DNA from: Rhodococcus_D sp039923155
GTDB lineage: Bacteria > Actinomycetota > Actinomycetes > Mycobacteriales > Mycobacteriaceae
Assembly (NCBI GenBank): GCA_039923155.1
Contig: JBDTDI010000302.1
Coordinates: forward strand, 1-13,817
Reading direction: 5' to 3'
Length of the DNA stretch: 13,817 nt
Both the position numbers and the translations under genes were made by a program. Of this stretch, positions 7,325 to 13,817 are shown piece after piece (position 1 is the first letter of the stretch; the number at the start of each line of letters is the position of its first letter). The notes beneath the pieces were generated by a model, which made no database searches, was not told where the DNA came from, and saw nothing but the letters and a program-made list of their open reading frames with translations.

Positions 7325-7916
7325 GGGCCACCAGCGCGAGTGCGGCCGCGGCGAACGGCCACGACACCGGGTTCTCGCCGTAGGCACCCAGGGCCACGGT
7401 GGCCGCGGTCGCGGGAACGATGCCGACGGCGGTGCCGAGAACGAAGTCGCGCAGGCGCACCGCGGTCACCCCGGCCACGTAGTTCAGGGCGGTGAACGGC
7501 ACGAACGGAACCAACCTCAGCACCAGCACCGCCCACACCCCGTAGCGCCGCAGCTGGACGTCCACCCGCTCCACCGTGCGCCCGGTGTAGCGGCGCAGCA
7601 GCTCGCGTCCCAGGAGCCGGCCGAGGTAGAAGCCCAGGACGGCGCCGACGGTGGCGCCGCACACCACGACCAACAGCCCCACGCTCACGCCGAACACGGC
7701 ACCGGCGGCCAGGGTGAACACCGTCTTCGGCAGCGGCGACAGGCTGACCACCGCGTACAGCGCGGCAAACAACGGCCCGGCCCGCCAGCCGAGCGCCGCC
7801 ACCTCGCGCCGCACGGAGGTCAGGTCGGGCACCCCCACCGCGACTGCGACCCACACCGCCGCGACGACGAGCACGACGATGCCTCCCAGCCGCAGCCCGA
7901 GCGCCGTGCGGGTCAT
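7263..7916 (-). CDS. TVP38/TMEM64 family membrane protein (VTT domain)
   Basis: A 217-aa inner-membrane protein of the TVP38/TMEM64 branch of the VTT/DedA superfamily, some members of which are linked to lipid scrambling or transport. Seen: an N-terminal helix (11-30), then the re-entrant-type segment PLPKTVFTLAAGAVFG (61-76), a helix with GFYLGRLLGRE (95-105), and the hallmark RLVPFVPFTALNYVAGVT (134-151) followed by the second re-entrant region GTAVGIVPAT (161-170), ending in a last helix and a basic tail. The ATG at 7916 forms ATGA with the stop of the upstream ATPase gene. A GTG six codons earlier would only lengthen that overlap. It is the last gene of the Ynj-like operon. In E. coli, TVP38-type genes ydjX and ydjZ also adjoin ynjABCDEF, from memory. 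Its role in this locus is not established. Confidence 0.88.
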   Translation of the reverse strand: MTRTALGLRLGGIVVLVVAAVWVAVAVGVPDLTSVRREVAALGWRAGPLFAALYAVVSLSPLPKTVFTLAAGAVFGVSVGLLVVVCGATVGAVLGFYLGRLLGRELLRRYTGRTVERVDVQLRRYGVWAVLVLRLVPFVPFTALNYVAGVTAVRLRDFVLGTAVGIVPATAATVALGAYGENPVSWPFAAAALALVALTVAGAVYTRRSYSHNRRPE

Positions 7917-9007
7917 GCCGGGAACACCGTGCACGTCGACGGATCGACGACCAGGGTGGCGCCGGAGCCGACCGGCAGCTGCTGCTCGAGCGTGGTGTGC
8001 ACGGTCCAGGTGGCACCGGCGTCGGCACGCGAGACGACCTCGACGACGACGTGGGTACCGGCGAACCGGGCGGAGGTGACCACCACGTCCAGCTCGCTTT
8101 TCTCTGCGTGCACGGGTGCACCGCCGGCGCCGGGACCCGCGCCGCTGCCCGCGCCGGGGGCCGGGTGCAGGCGCAGGGCCTCGGGGCGGACGACGAGCAC
8201 GGACGGTCCGTCCTTCGCCGCGGTGTGCGCCCGGACCCCGCCGCCGGTGAACCGCCCGGCGGTCACCACCCCGCCCAGCTCGTTGCGCACCCCGAAGAAG
8301 CGGGCGGCCGCCAGGTTCGGCGGGTGCCGGTAGAACATCTCGGGCTCGCCGACCCCGGTGATGCGGCCTGCCTCCATCAGCGTGACCCGGTCGGCGACCT
8401 CGACGGCCTCGGCCTGGTCGTGGGTCACGAACAGGGTGCTCACCCCCGTCTCGGTGTGCAGCGTCCGCACCAGGGCCCGCATCTCGGAGCGCAGCGCCGC
8501 GTCGAGCGCCGAGAACGGCTCGTCGAGCAGCAGCACCTCGGGGGCCAGCACGAGCGCGCGGGCCAGGGCCGCGCGTTGCTCCTGTCCGCCCGAGAGCTCC
8601 CCCACCCGCCGGGACCCGAGCCCGTCCAGGCGCACCTGGGCGAGCGCGGCGTCGACCCGCCGTCGGGTCTCCGCCCGCCCGACCCTGGCCATCCGCAGCC
8701 CGAAGCCCACGTTGGCCGCCACCGTGAGGTGCGGGAACAGCAGCGGCCTCTGGAACACCAGCGACACGGGTCGACGCTCGGCGGGCACACCGGTCACCGA
8801 CGCGCCGCCCAGGAGGACGTCGCCCGTGTCCGGGCTCTGCAGGCCCGCGAGCACCGCCAGCAGGCTCGACTTGCCGCAGCCGGACGGCCCGAGCAGGGCC
8901 ATCAGCTCCCCGGGCCGCAGCGCCAGCGACACGTCGTCCAGCGCGAGGGTGTCGCCGAAGCGCCGGCTGACCCCCACCGCCTGGATGCTCGCTGCCCGCG
9001 CGTTCAC
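7913..9007 (-). CDS. ABC transporter ATP-binding protein, YnjD-like with C-terminal domain
   Basis: A 364-aa ATPase of the PotA/ThiQ/FbpC-like group that would energise the two permeases upstream. Motifs: Walker A GPSGCGKSS (40-48), Q-loop Gln86, canonical signature LSGGQEQR (138-145), Walker B VLLLDEP (158-164), D-loop SALD and switch His196. Residues from about 240 form a TOBE-like C-terminal regulatory domain (VLVVRPEALRL at 270-280), interrupted by a Gly/Ala/Pro-rich linker (282-298). E. coli YnjD, as I recall about 217 aa, lacks such a domain. GTG at 9007 overlaps the permease stop (GTGA). Although the frame is open far upstream, the homology begins here. Substrate class inferred from neighbours only. 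Confidence 0.88.
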   Translation of the reverse strand: MNARAASIQAVGVSRRFGDTLALDDVSLALRPGELMALLGPSGCGKSSLLAVLAGLQSPDTGDVLLGGASVTGVPAERRPVSLVFQRPLLFPHLTVAANVGFGLRMARVGRAETRRRVDAALAQVRLDGLGSRRVGELSGGQEQRAALARALVLAPEVLLLDEPFSALDAALRSEMRALVRTLHTETGVSTLFVTHDQAEAVEVADRVTLMEAGRITGVGEPEMFYRHPPNLAAARFFGVRNELGGVVTAGRFTGGGVRAHTAAKDGPSVLVVRPEALRLHPAPGAGSGAGPGAGGAPVHAEKSELDVVVTSARFAGTHVVVEVVSRADAGATWTVHTTLEQQLPVGSGATLVVDPSTCTVFPA

Positions 9008-9813
9008 AGCCGGCCGAACCCGCCCAGCCCGGCGCCCGAGCGAACCCCCAGCACCCGCCCGGCAGCCAGCACCGCGAGCAGCGGGACCGCCACCACCAGC
9101 ACCCCGAGGGCCGCCGCCGCGGTGGTGTCCGTGCCCCCGATCGCCGCGAACAGCAGCAGCGGCAGGGTGGCCACGGTGCCGCCGCCCACCAGCAGGGTCA
9201 GCACGTACTCGCTCCAGGAGATGAGGAACGCGAACAGGGCTGCCGCGACGATGGCCGGTCGCAGCAGCGGGAGGGTCACGAACACCAGGGTGCGCCCCGG
9301 CCCGGCCCCCAGCACCCGCGCCGCTCGCTCGTGGTCGAGGTCGAGGTTGGCGAACGCCCCGCCCAGCACGGTCGCGGTGTAGGGCACGGTGGGCAACAGC
9401 TGCACCGCCACCACCCCGGCCTCGGTGTCCGACAGCCCGGCGCGGACGAAGAACACCTGCAGGCCCAGGGTGACGGCCAGCCCGGGCACGATGACCGGGG
9501 CCAGCAGCAGGAACTGCACCAGCCGCCGCCCGCGGAAGGTGTACAGCCCGATCGCCCGCCCGGCCGGGTAGCCGATGCCCACCGCGAGCACGGTCACCGG
9601 CACCGCGATGCCCAGCGAGGTGAGCAGGCCGTGCAGCACCTGCGTCCGCGGGTCGCCCAGCAGGGCCAGGCCGCGGCCGCTGAGCCGGGTGGGCAGCAGG
9701 GCCGGGTAGCGCCACTGGCCGGCCACCGCCCACCCCAGCAGCGGCACCAGGGGTGCGGCGACCGCCAGCAGCGCCAGCGCGACGAACAACCGCGGGCCGA
9801 TCCCGGCCCTCAC
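9004..9813 (-). CDS. ABC transporter permease, second (YnjC C-terminal-half-like)
   Basis: A 269-aa binding-protein-dependent permease with about six membrane helices. Helix 1 spans about 8-31; further helices lie at 63-90, 98-124, 132-155, 185-209 and 230-255. The cytoplasmic EAA-type coupling loop is HERAARVLGAGPGRTLVFVTLP (161-182). GTG at 9813 is placed by its GTGA overlap with the preceding permease stop. A longer open frame to 10329 overlaps that permease and is not real. It pairs with the 9810-10709 product to form the channel. In E. coli the two halves are fused in one YnjC chain of roughly 510 residues (from memory); here they are separate genes. Confidence 0.87.
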   Translation of the reverse strand: MRAGIGPRLFVALALLAVAAPLVPLLGWAVAGQWRYPALLPTRLSGRGLALLGDPRTQVLHGLLTSLGIAVPVTVLAVGIGYPAGRAIGLYTFRGRRLVQFLLLAPVIVPGLAVTLGLQVFFVRAGLSDTEAGVVAVQLLPTVPYTATVLGGAFANLDLDHERAARVLGAGPGRTLVFVTLPLLRPAIVAAALFAFLISWSEYVLTLLVGGGTVATLPLLLFAAIGGTDTTAAAALGVLVVAVPLLAVLAAGRVLGVRSGAGLGGFGRL

Positions 9814-10709
9814 ACCGATCGCCGCCCCAGCCGGCCCACCAGGTGCAGGTACACCGCCACCACCAGCGACGTCAGCACGGTGATGCCCACCGCCACCGCC
9901 ATGGCCACCGGCCGTTGACCCAGGTCGGTGTCGCGGTAGTAGCTCAGGGCCACGACGGGCAGGGTCGCCGGGTAGGGCTGTCCGAGCAGGAACGGGACCT
10001 CGTAGGACCCGGCCGTGAAGGCGAGCACGAGCACGGAACCGGCGCCGACGGCGGGCACCAGCAGCGGCAGGGTGACGTGGCGCAGACGTTGGAGACGCCC
10101 CGCGCCCAGGGTGCGCGCGGCGTCGGCGAGCTCGTCGGCCCCACGGTTCAGCGCGGCCAGGGCCAGCACGGTGAGGAACGGCGCCTCCTTCCACACGTAC
10201 TCGGCGATGATCGCCACACCGAAGGCGTCGTTGGTCAGGGCCGGGAACGCCCCCGGGTCGCCGGTCAGCCCCAGGGCGTGGGTGAGCCGGGAGACGAACC
10301 CGGCCTGGCCGAGCAGCAGCAGCATGCACAGTGCGCCCACCAGGTGCGGCACGGCCAGGTTTGCGGTGAACGCACCGGTCACCCAGCGCTGCCCGCGGCC
10401 CAGTCGGCGGATCCCCAGGGCCGCGACGACACCCAGCACGGCGGCGGCCGCGGTCGAGACCAGCGCGATGCGGGCGGTCAGCAGCAGCGACGCCCGCACC
10501 GCGGGGTCGGTGGCCAGGGTGCGGTAGGCGTCCAGGCTGAGCCGGGAACCGGGCAGGTAGGGCTGGTAGCCGAAGCTCTGCACGACCGTCTGCACCACCC
10601 CGGCCCCGAAGAACACCGCGACCACGACCAGGGCCGGGGTCAGCAGGACAGCGATCCGCAGGCCGCGCGGGAGGGGGCGGTGGGGCCGGGCGGTCGGGGA
10701 GCCGATCAC
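9810..10709 (-). CDS. ABC transporter permease, first (YnjC N-terminal-half-like)
   Basis: A 299-aa inner-membrane permease of the binding-protein-dependent (spermidine/iron/thiamine-like) group. Helix 1 is at about 18-42, followed by a periplasmic loop rich in Tyr/Leu/Pro (48-62). Five more helices carry the coupling loop ELADAARTLGAGRLQRLRHV (193-212) before TLPLLVPAVGAG. The GTG at 10709 forms GTGA with the stop of the binding-protein gene, and the gene in turn overlaps the next permease. It is expected to heterodimerise with the 9004-9813 product and use the ATPase encoded after it. The substrate is unknown; YnjBCD transporters remain largely uncharacterised. Confidence 0.87.
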   Translation of the reverse strand: MIGSPTARPHRPLPRGLRIAVLLTPALVVVAVFFGAGVVQTVVQSFGYQPYLPGSRLSLDAYRTLATDPAVRASLLLTARIALVSTAAAAVLGVVAALGIRRLGRGQRWVTGAFTANLAVPHLVGALCMLLLLGQAGFVSRLTHALGLTGDPGAFPALTNDAFGVAIIAEYVWKEAPFLTVLALAALNRGADELADAARTLGAGRLQRLRHVTLPLLVPAVGAGSVLVLAFTAGSYEVPFLLGQPYPATLPVVALSYYRDTDLGQRPVAMAVAVGITVLTSLVVAVYLHLVGRLGRRSV

Positions 10710-11950
10710 CGCTGCAGCACGCTCGTCCGCCAGCCCTTGTCCAGCGCGGCGACGTAGCCGGCGGCCAGCTCGGGTTGGCTGTTCGCGTTCAGCTCCGCCA
10801 GACCCAGCACGGACGGACTCGGCGCGACGGCGGTGAAGGAGGTCCGCACCGCGGCCGGGATGCGGGTGAGGTCGATGGCCGGGTAGGCGCCCTCGGCCCG
10901 GTACAGCTCGAGCTGGGTGGCCGGGTCGGTCAGCACGTTGGCCAGCACCAGGGCGGCCGGCTTGTGGCTGGCGTTGGCCGGGATGCCCAGAAAGCTGACG
11001 TTGGCGATGTTGCCGCCGGCGAGCACGGCCTCCCGGGTGGTCGACGGGTAGACACCCTTGCGCACCTGCTCACCCACCGCGCCCGGCCCGTAGGTGTAGA
11101 AGGCGCTGATCTGCCCGCTCGCGTACAGCTTCTCGACCTCGACCTGGCTCTGCGGGTAGGTGGCACCCCCGCGCCACAGGTGCGGCGCGAGCCCGCGCAG
11201 CCGGGGCCACAGCTGCGCCGCCGCCTTCTCGTAGGCGGTCGGGGAGAACGCCCCACGCAGCGACCCCGGGCCGCCCAGGGTGTCGTAGAGGACGCGCCGC
11301 ACGAACAGCGAGCCGGTGAAGTCCGGGGGGGCCGGGTAGGCGAGGCGGCCCGGGTGGGCCCGCGCCCAGTCGAACAGGCTGCTCATCGAGGCGACGTCGG
11401 CGGGGGTCATCGCGGCGCTGTCGTAGACCAGGGCGGAGCTGGCGCGCTGCCACGGCGCCTCGCAGCCCCCGGTCGGGACCCCGAAGTCGGTGGTGTTCGA
11501 CGGGTCGTCGCCGTCGAGGTAGCGGGCGTTGGGCAGTCGCGACGCCCAGTCGCAGTACCAGAGACCGGCCTGGCGCCCGGTGGCGAAGTTCTCCCCGTTG
11601 ACCCAGATGGCGTCGACGCTGCCCCCGTCGGTGGTGCGCCCGGCCTGTGTCTCGCCCAGCACCTTGTTGACCGCGTCGGCGGTGTCGGTCACCTTGACCT
11701 GCACCAGGGTCACCCCGAGCGGGCGCAGGGCATCGGCGACGTGACCGGTCACGAAGGCGTTCAGGGTGTCGTCGCCGCCGTACATGTACCAGCGCACGGT
11801 CTGGCCCTTCGCCTGCGCCAGCACCTGCTCCCAGCTGCCCAGCGGGACCGGTGCACCGGCGGCGTCGGAGGTACCGCAGCCGCCGAGGGTCAGCGCGCCG
11901 AGCGCGGCGGCGACGGTGAGCCCGAGGAACTGACGACGGGACTGGGGCAC
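10706..11950 (-). CDS. YnjB-like ABC transporter substrate-binding lipoprotein with Tat signal
   Basis: A 414-aa extracytoplasmic binding protein resembling the YnjB family (COG4134). Family-like blocks: RWYMYGGDDTLNAFV (53-67), VNKVLGETQAG (94-104), SVDAIWVNGENF (111-122) and PGRLAYPAPPDFTGS (200-214). The signal is a twin-arginine type (QSRRQFLGL, Arg5-Arg6), a hydrophobic stretch and lipobox L-G-G-C with Cys25 lipidated. Export via Tat hints at folding or cofactor loading before secretion. GTG at 11950 has GGGAG seven bases upstream. The alternative GTG at 11986 would overlap the previous gene's stop (GTGA), as elsewhere in this operon, adding 12 residues before the Tat motif; I cannot exclude it. 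Cys133 and Cys163 in the mature part might form a disulfide. The ligand is unknown. Confidence 0.83.
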   Translation of the reverse strand: MPQSRRQFLGLTVAAALGALTLGGCGTSDAAGAPVPLGSWEQVLAQAKGQTVRWYMYGGDDTLNAFVTGHVADALRPLGVTLVQVKVTDTADAVNKVLGETQAGRTTDGGSVDAIWVNGENFATGRQAGLWYCDWASRLPNARYLDGDDPSNTTDFGVPTGGCEAPWQRASSALVYDSAAMTPADVASMSSLFDWARAHPGRLAYPAPPDFTGSLFVRRVLYDTLGGPGSLRGAFSPTAYEKAAAQLWPRLRGLAPHLWRGGATYPQSQVEVEKLYASGQISAFYTYGPGAVGEQVRKGVYPSTTREAVLAGGNIANVSFLGIPANASHKPAALVLANVLTDPATQLELYRAEGAYPAIDLTRIPAAVRTSFTAVAPSPSVLGLAELNANSQPELAAGYVAALDKGWRTSVLQR

Positions 11951-11982
11951 GGGGTGACTCCCGGGTGGTCGGGTCGAGGCCG

Positions 11983-12666
11983 TCACAGTGTGCGGGCCCC
12001 GCCGCTGGTGCCACCCTGCGGCAGCGGTGACGGTCCGGGGACGTCCGCCCGTCCCGGTGACAACAGCACCACCGCAGTGACCACCCGCTGCAGCGCGGTG
12101 ACGGCGACCATGGCCGCGAACACCCAGGCGATGACGCCGGCGTGGGCGGGCAGCAGGCAGAACAGGACGTAGGCGATGACCGTCTCGGTGCCCTCGGCGA
12201 GCCCGCCCACGAAGCGCAGCGACCGTTCGTCGTTCCCGGCCCGGCCCTGCTTCTCCAGCAGCGACGACAGGGCCAGGAACGCGGTGCCCGAGCAGTAGTA
12301 CGCCGCGAGCAGGACCACACAGGCCAGCCGGGCGTCGGGCACCGCGACCGCCACCCCGATGATGAACCCGCCGTAAACGCTGAAGTCGGCGACGATGTCG
12401 AGGAACCCGCCCCGCTCGGTCGCACCCACGTGCCGGGCGAGCGGCCCGTCGAGGCCGTCGAAGAGCCGGTTGACCAGCCACAGCACCAGCGCGAGCCACC
12501 ACGCCCCGGACCAGACCCCGCCGAGTCCGGCGGCCACGCACGCCCCCACCCCGACGACCCAGCCGATCGCGGTGAGGGTGTTCGGGGCGATCCCCGCGGC
12601 TGCGGCGCGGGCCCCCGCCGCGTCCAACGGCCGGGCCAGCACCGCCCGGGCGCGGCGGTCAAGCAC
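11983..12666 (-). CDS. CDP-alcohol phosphatidyltransferase family protein, YnjF-like
   Basis: A 227-aa membrane enzyme predicted to transfer a phosphatidyl (or similar phospho) group from a CDP-activated donor to an alcohol. The catalytic motif is in place: D70-G-L-D73-G-P-L-A77-R78, then G86, D90 and D94. Seven residues separate AR from the next Gly; E. coli YnjF shows the same spacing, as I remember it. A second resemblance to YnjF is VGGLAEGTETVIAYVLFCLLP (153-173). Several helices flank the motif, and the C-terminal tail (about 205-227) is Gly/Pro-rich and disordered-looking. GTG at 12666 overlaps the upstream stop by eight bases. Its place between a radical-SAM-like gene and a binding-protein gene suggests that the imported molecule could be used in lipid head-group synthesis; this is inference. 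Confidence 0.85.
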   Translation of the reverse strand: MLDRRARAVLARPLDAAGARAAAAGIAPNTLTAIGWVVGVGACVAAGLGGVWSGAWWLALVLWLVNRLFDGLDGPLARHVGATERGGFLDIVADFSVYGGFIIGVAVAVPDARLACVVLLAAYYCSGTAFLALSSLLEKQGRAGNDERSLRFVGGLAEGTETVIAYVLFCLLPAHAGVIAWVFAAMVAVTALQRVVTAVVLLSPGRADVPGPSPLPQGGTSGGARTL

Positions 12667-13681
12667 CGACGGTCTCGGGGGTCAGGGGCAGCAGCCGACG
12701 ACCAGGGGGCAGCGGCAGCTCCACCCGCAGGCCGGCGTTCTCGGCCGGGTCGAGCACGCTGTGCTGCACGCACGCCGGTACCAGCTCGCCGGTCTCGGGG
12801 TGGGCCATGGCGTAGGAGCAGGCGGCGAGACGCTCCTGGGTCTCCTGCCCACGGGGGGTCTCGGCCGGTGACCCGCGCTGCATACGCTGCCACGCCGGGC
12901 CCACGTCGGCGGCGTCCATGAAGGAGTGCATGACGAACGTGGTCGGCCGGATCCGGTGCCGGAGCAGGGCGCGGGCGCTGGTGCGTCGCACGGTCCGCGC
13001 GAGCCAGCCCCCGAAGTGCCGGGCCACGCTCGGGTGGGCGGCCAGCACCCGGGCCAGGCGCACCCCCACCCGCAGCGGGGACACGTCGGTGACACCGATC
13101 CCGCCCAGGTGGGTGAAGAAGCTGTCCCGCACGGCGAGGTCGCGGGGATCGGTGTCGTCGAGCAGCGGGAAGTAGCGTTCGCCCAGGTAGAAGCCGTAGG
13201 TGGTCCGGTTGCAGCGCGGGTCGCCGTGCTGGATCGCGCGGTAGGGCAACCGGGTGCCTGCCCCACGCTCCACCTCCGCCCACACCCGGTCACCGGCGGC
13301 CTCGGAGTACGCGTCGTGCCAGCGCCGCTCGTCGCCGACGAAGGCGGCCGGCTGGAAGGAGAACAACCCGTAGCCGAAGCCCCGGGCGGCGCGCACGACC
13401 CCGGCCAGCTGGTCGACGTTGCGGGGGGTGACGGTCATGTTGTGGGCCAGGAAGCTGCGCACCCCGTGCGCGCGCCGCAGCGCGCGGACGTCGTCGGCGA
13501 AGCGCTTGCGGTAGGGGTTCAGCGACGCCTCGTCCGGGGGCCGGGGGATGCCGCGTCGACCGAACATGAGCATGTCGAAGTGTCCGGCGAAGGAGACCCG
13601 GTCCAGGCGTCGGCGCCCGTCCGGCCCGAGCACCAGCGCCCGCAGGTAGTCGGCGTCGACGTCACCGTGGGTCATGCTCAT
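12659..13681 (-). CDS. Radical-SAM-like protein, C-terminal portion of a split gene
   Basis: A 340-aa frame from ATG at 13681. The pattern SFLAHNMTVTPRNVDQLAGVV (76-96) followed by GFGYGLFSFQPA (101-112) resembles the later strands of a radical SAM barrel, where family members read 'TVTPxNLDQ…GxxxFSFQP'. The N-terminal CxxxCxxC cluster motif is absent, so this frame would not make an active enzyme alone. Three conserved-looking cysteines (Cys157, then a C-x15-C pair in AACSYAMAH…VPACVQH near the end) could be ligands for something else. The true gene start is probably beyond the right edge: a homologous piece in another frame lies just upstream (13662-13817). The chosen ATG is the first available, with no strong ribosome site. 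The family call comes from memory of similar actinobacterial proteins, not a search. Confidence 0.6.
   Translation of the reverse strand: MSMTHGDVDADYLRALVLGPDGRRRLDRVSFAGHFDMLMFGRRGIPRPPDEASLNPYRKRFADDVRALRRAHGVRSFLAHNMTVTPRNVDQLAGVVRAARGFGYGLFSFQPAAFVGDERRWHDAYSEAAGDRVWAEVERGAGTRLPYRAIQHGDPRCNRTTYGFYLGERYFPLLDDTDPRDLAVRDSFFTHLGGIGVTDVSPLRVGVRLARVLAAHPSVARHFGGWLARTVRRTSARALLRHRIRPTTFVMHSFMDAADVGPAWQRMQRGSPAETPRGQETQERLAACSYAMAHPETGELVPACVQHSVLDPAENAGLRVELPLPPGRRLLPLTPETVGA
13253..13380. repeat. Direct repeat, inner copy (within the radical-SAM-like gene)
   Basis: These 128 bases match 13683-13810 in the same orientation with nine mismatches and no gaps (offset 430). On the minus strand they encode residues about 102-143 of the radical-SAM-like frame. 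The offset is not a multiple of three. Weaker protein similarity continues a few residues past the end (AARGF versus SRSF). Confidence 0.9.
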
Positions 13682-13817
13682 CGGTTCCCGCCCCGCGCTC
13701 CACCTCCGCCCACACCCGGTCCCCGGCCGCCTCGGAGTACGCGTCGTGCCAGCGTCGGTCGTCGCCGACGAACGCGGCCGGCTGGAAGGAGAACAGCCCG
13801 TAGCCGAAGCTCCTGCT
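13662..13817 (-). pseudogene. Partial radical-SAM-like reading frame running off the right edge
   Basis: On the minus strand a frame enters from outside the window at 13817 and ends at TGA 13664-13662, giving 51 residues. The first 44 or so (SRSFGYGLFSFQPAAFVGDD and onward to ERGAGT) are nearly identical to residues about 99-143 of the radical-SAM-like protein just downstream; the last six (DEHDPR) come from a different frame of that gene's start region. It therefore looks like the end of an upstream piece of the same gene family, joined out of frame, with the join directly after the shared Thr codon. It may be a real recombination product or an assembly join at a contig end. Confidence 0.65.
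13683..13810. repeat. Direct repeat, outer copy near the window edge
   Basis: Second copy of the 128-bp segment at 13253-13380. Of nine mismatches, read in the minus-strand frame, eight are synonymous and one changes Glu to Asp. This is the pattern of two coding alleles kept under selection, not of a decaying copy. Confidence 0.9.

Noticed and set aside
11070..13283. A 737-codon open frame on the minus strand
   Set aside because: It lies over the radical-SAM-like, YnjF-like and YnjB-like genes in another frame; its product is Arg/Pro/Gly-rich with no domain, as expected from high-GC shadow frames.
12659..13681. Assignment to the arsenosugar ArsS radical SAM family
   Set aside because: CMD and TVP38 genes often neighbour ArsS as I recall, but the visible sequence has none of the ArsS Cys-rich C-terminal pattern, and the cluster-binding N-terminus is outside the window.

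Overview
The window is GC-rich with GTG/ATG starts and many 4-bp start/stop overlaps. This fits a high-GC actinobacterium; a member of the Pseudonocardiales or a neighbouring order is my guess from protein style only. It holds two gene blocks that converge near position 7263. I see no tRNA, rRNA, CRISPR array or insertion sequence, and no gene-free stretch above 300 bases.

Left block, + strand (about 37-7324): a YnfM-like MFS transporter gene and a GntR/FCD-type regulator form a short operon. An 84-bp promoter region follows, then a complete branched-chain-amino-acid-type (HAAT/Liv) ABC importer: lipoprotein binding protein, LivH and LivM permeases, LivG and LivF ATPases, nearly all joined by ATGA/GTGA overlaps. 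The last cistron is a carboxymuconolactone decarboxylase (CMD)-family gene that looks broken by a frameshift plus a small internal deletion. The palindrome TGTATACA occurs exactly twice that I can find, once before the MFS gene and once in the promoter before the binding-protein gene. The GntR protein probably controls both units. The ligand is unknown; the CMD gene hints at an aromatic or other organic acid.

Right block, - strand, transcribed leftwards from the right edge to 7263: a radical-SAM-like protein (interrupted), a YnjF-type CDP-alcohol phosphatidyltransferase, a Tat-type lipoprotein resembling YnjB, two permeases corresponding to the halves of YnjC, a YnjD-like ATPase with an added C-terminal domain, and a TVP38/TMEM64 (VTT) membrane protein. 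This gene set recalls the poorly characterised Escherichia coli ydjXYZ-ynjABCDEF locus. A transporter tied to a head-group transferase, a lipid-handling-type membrane protein and a radical SAM enzyme suggests uptake of a precursor for an unusual membrane lipid. That is inference.

Right edge: a 128-bp piece of the radical SAM gene (13253-13380) is repeated in the same orientation at 13683-13810 with 9 mismatches, 8 of them synonymous. The gene is split there. The divergence pattern suggests that the outer copy comes from another functional allele, by recombination or by chimeric assembly at a contig end, rather than from a simple fresh duplication.
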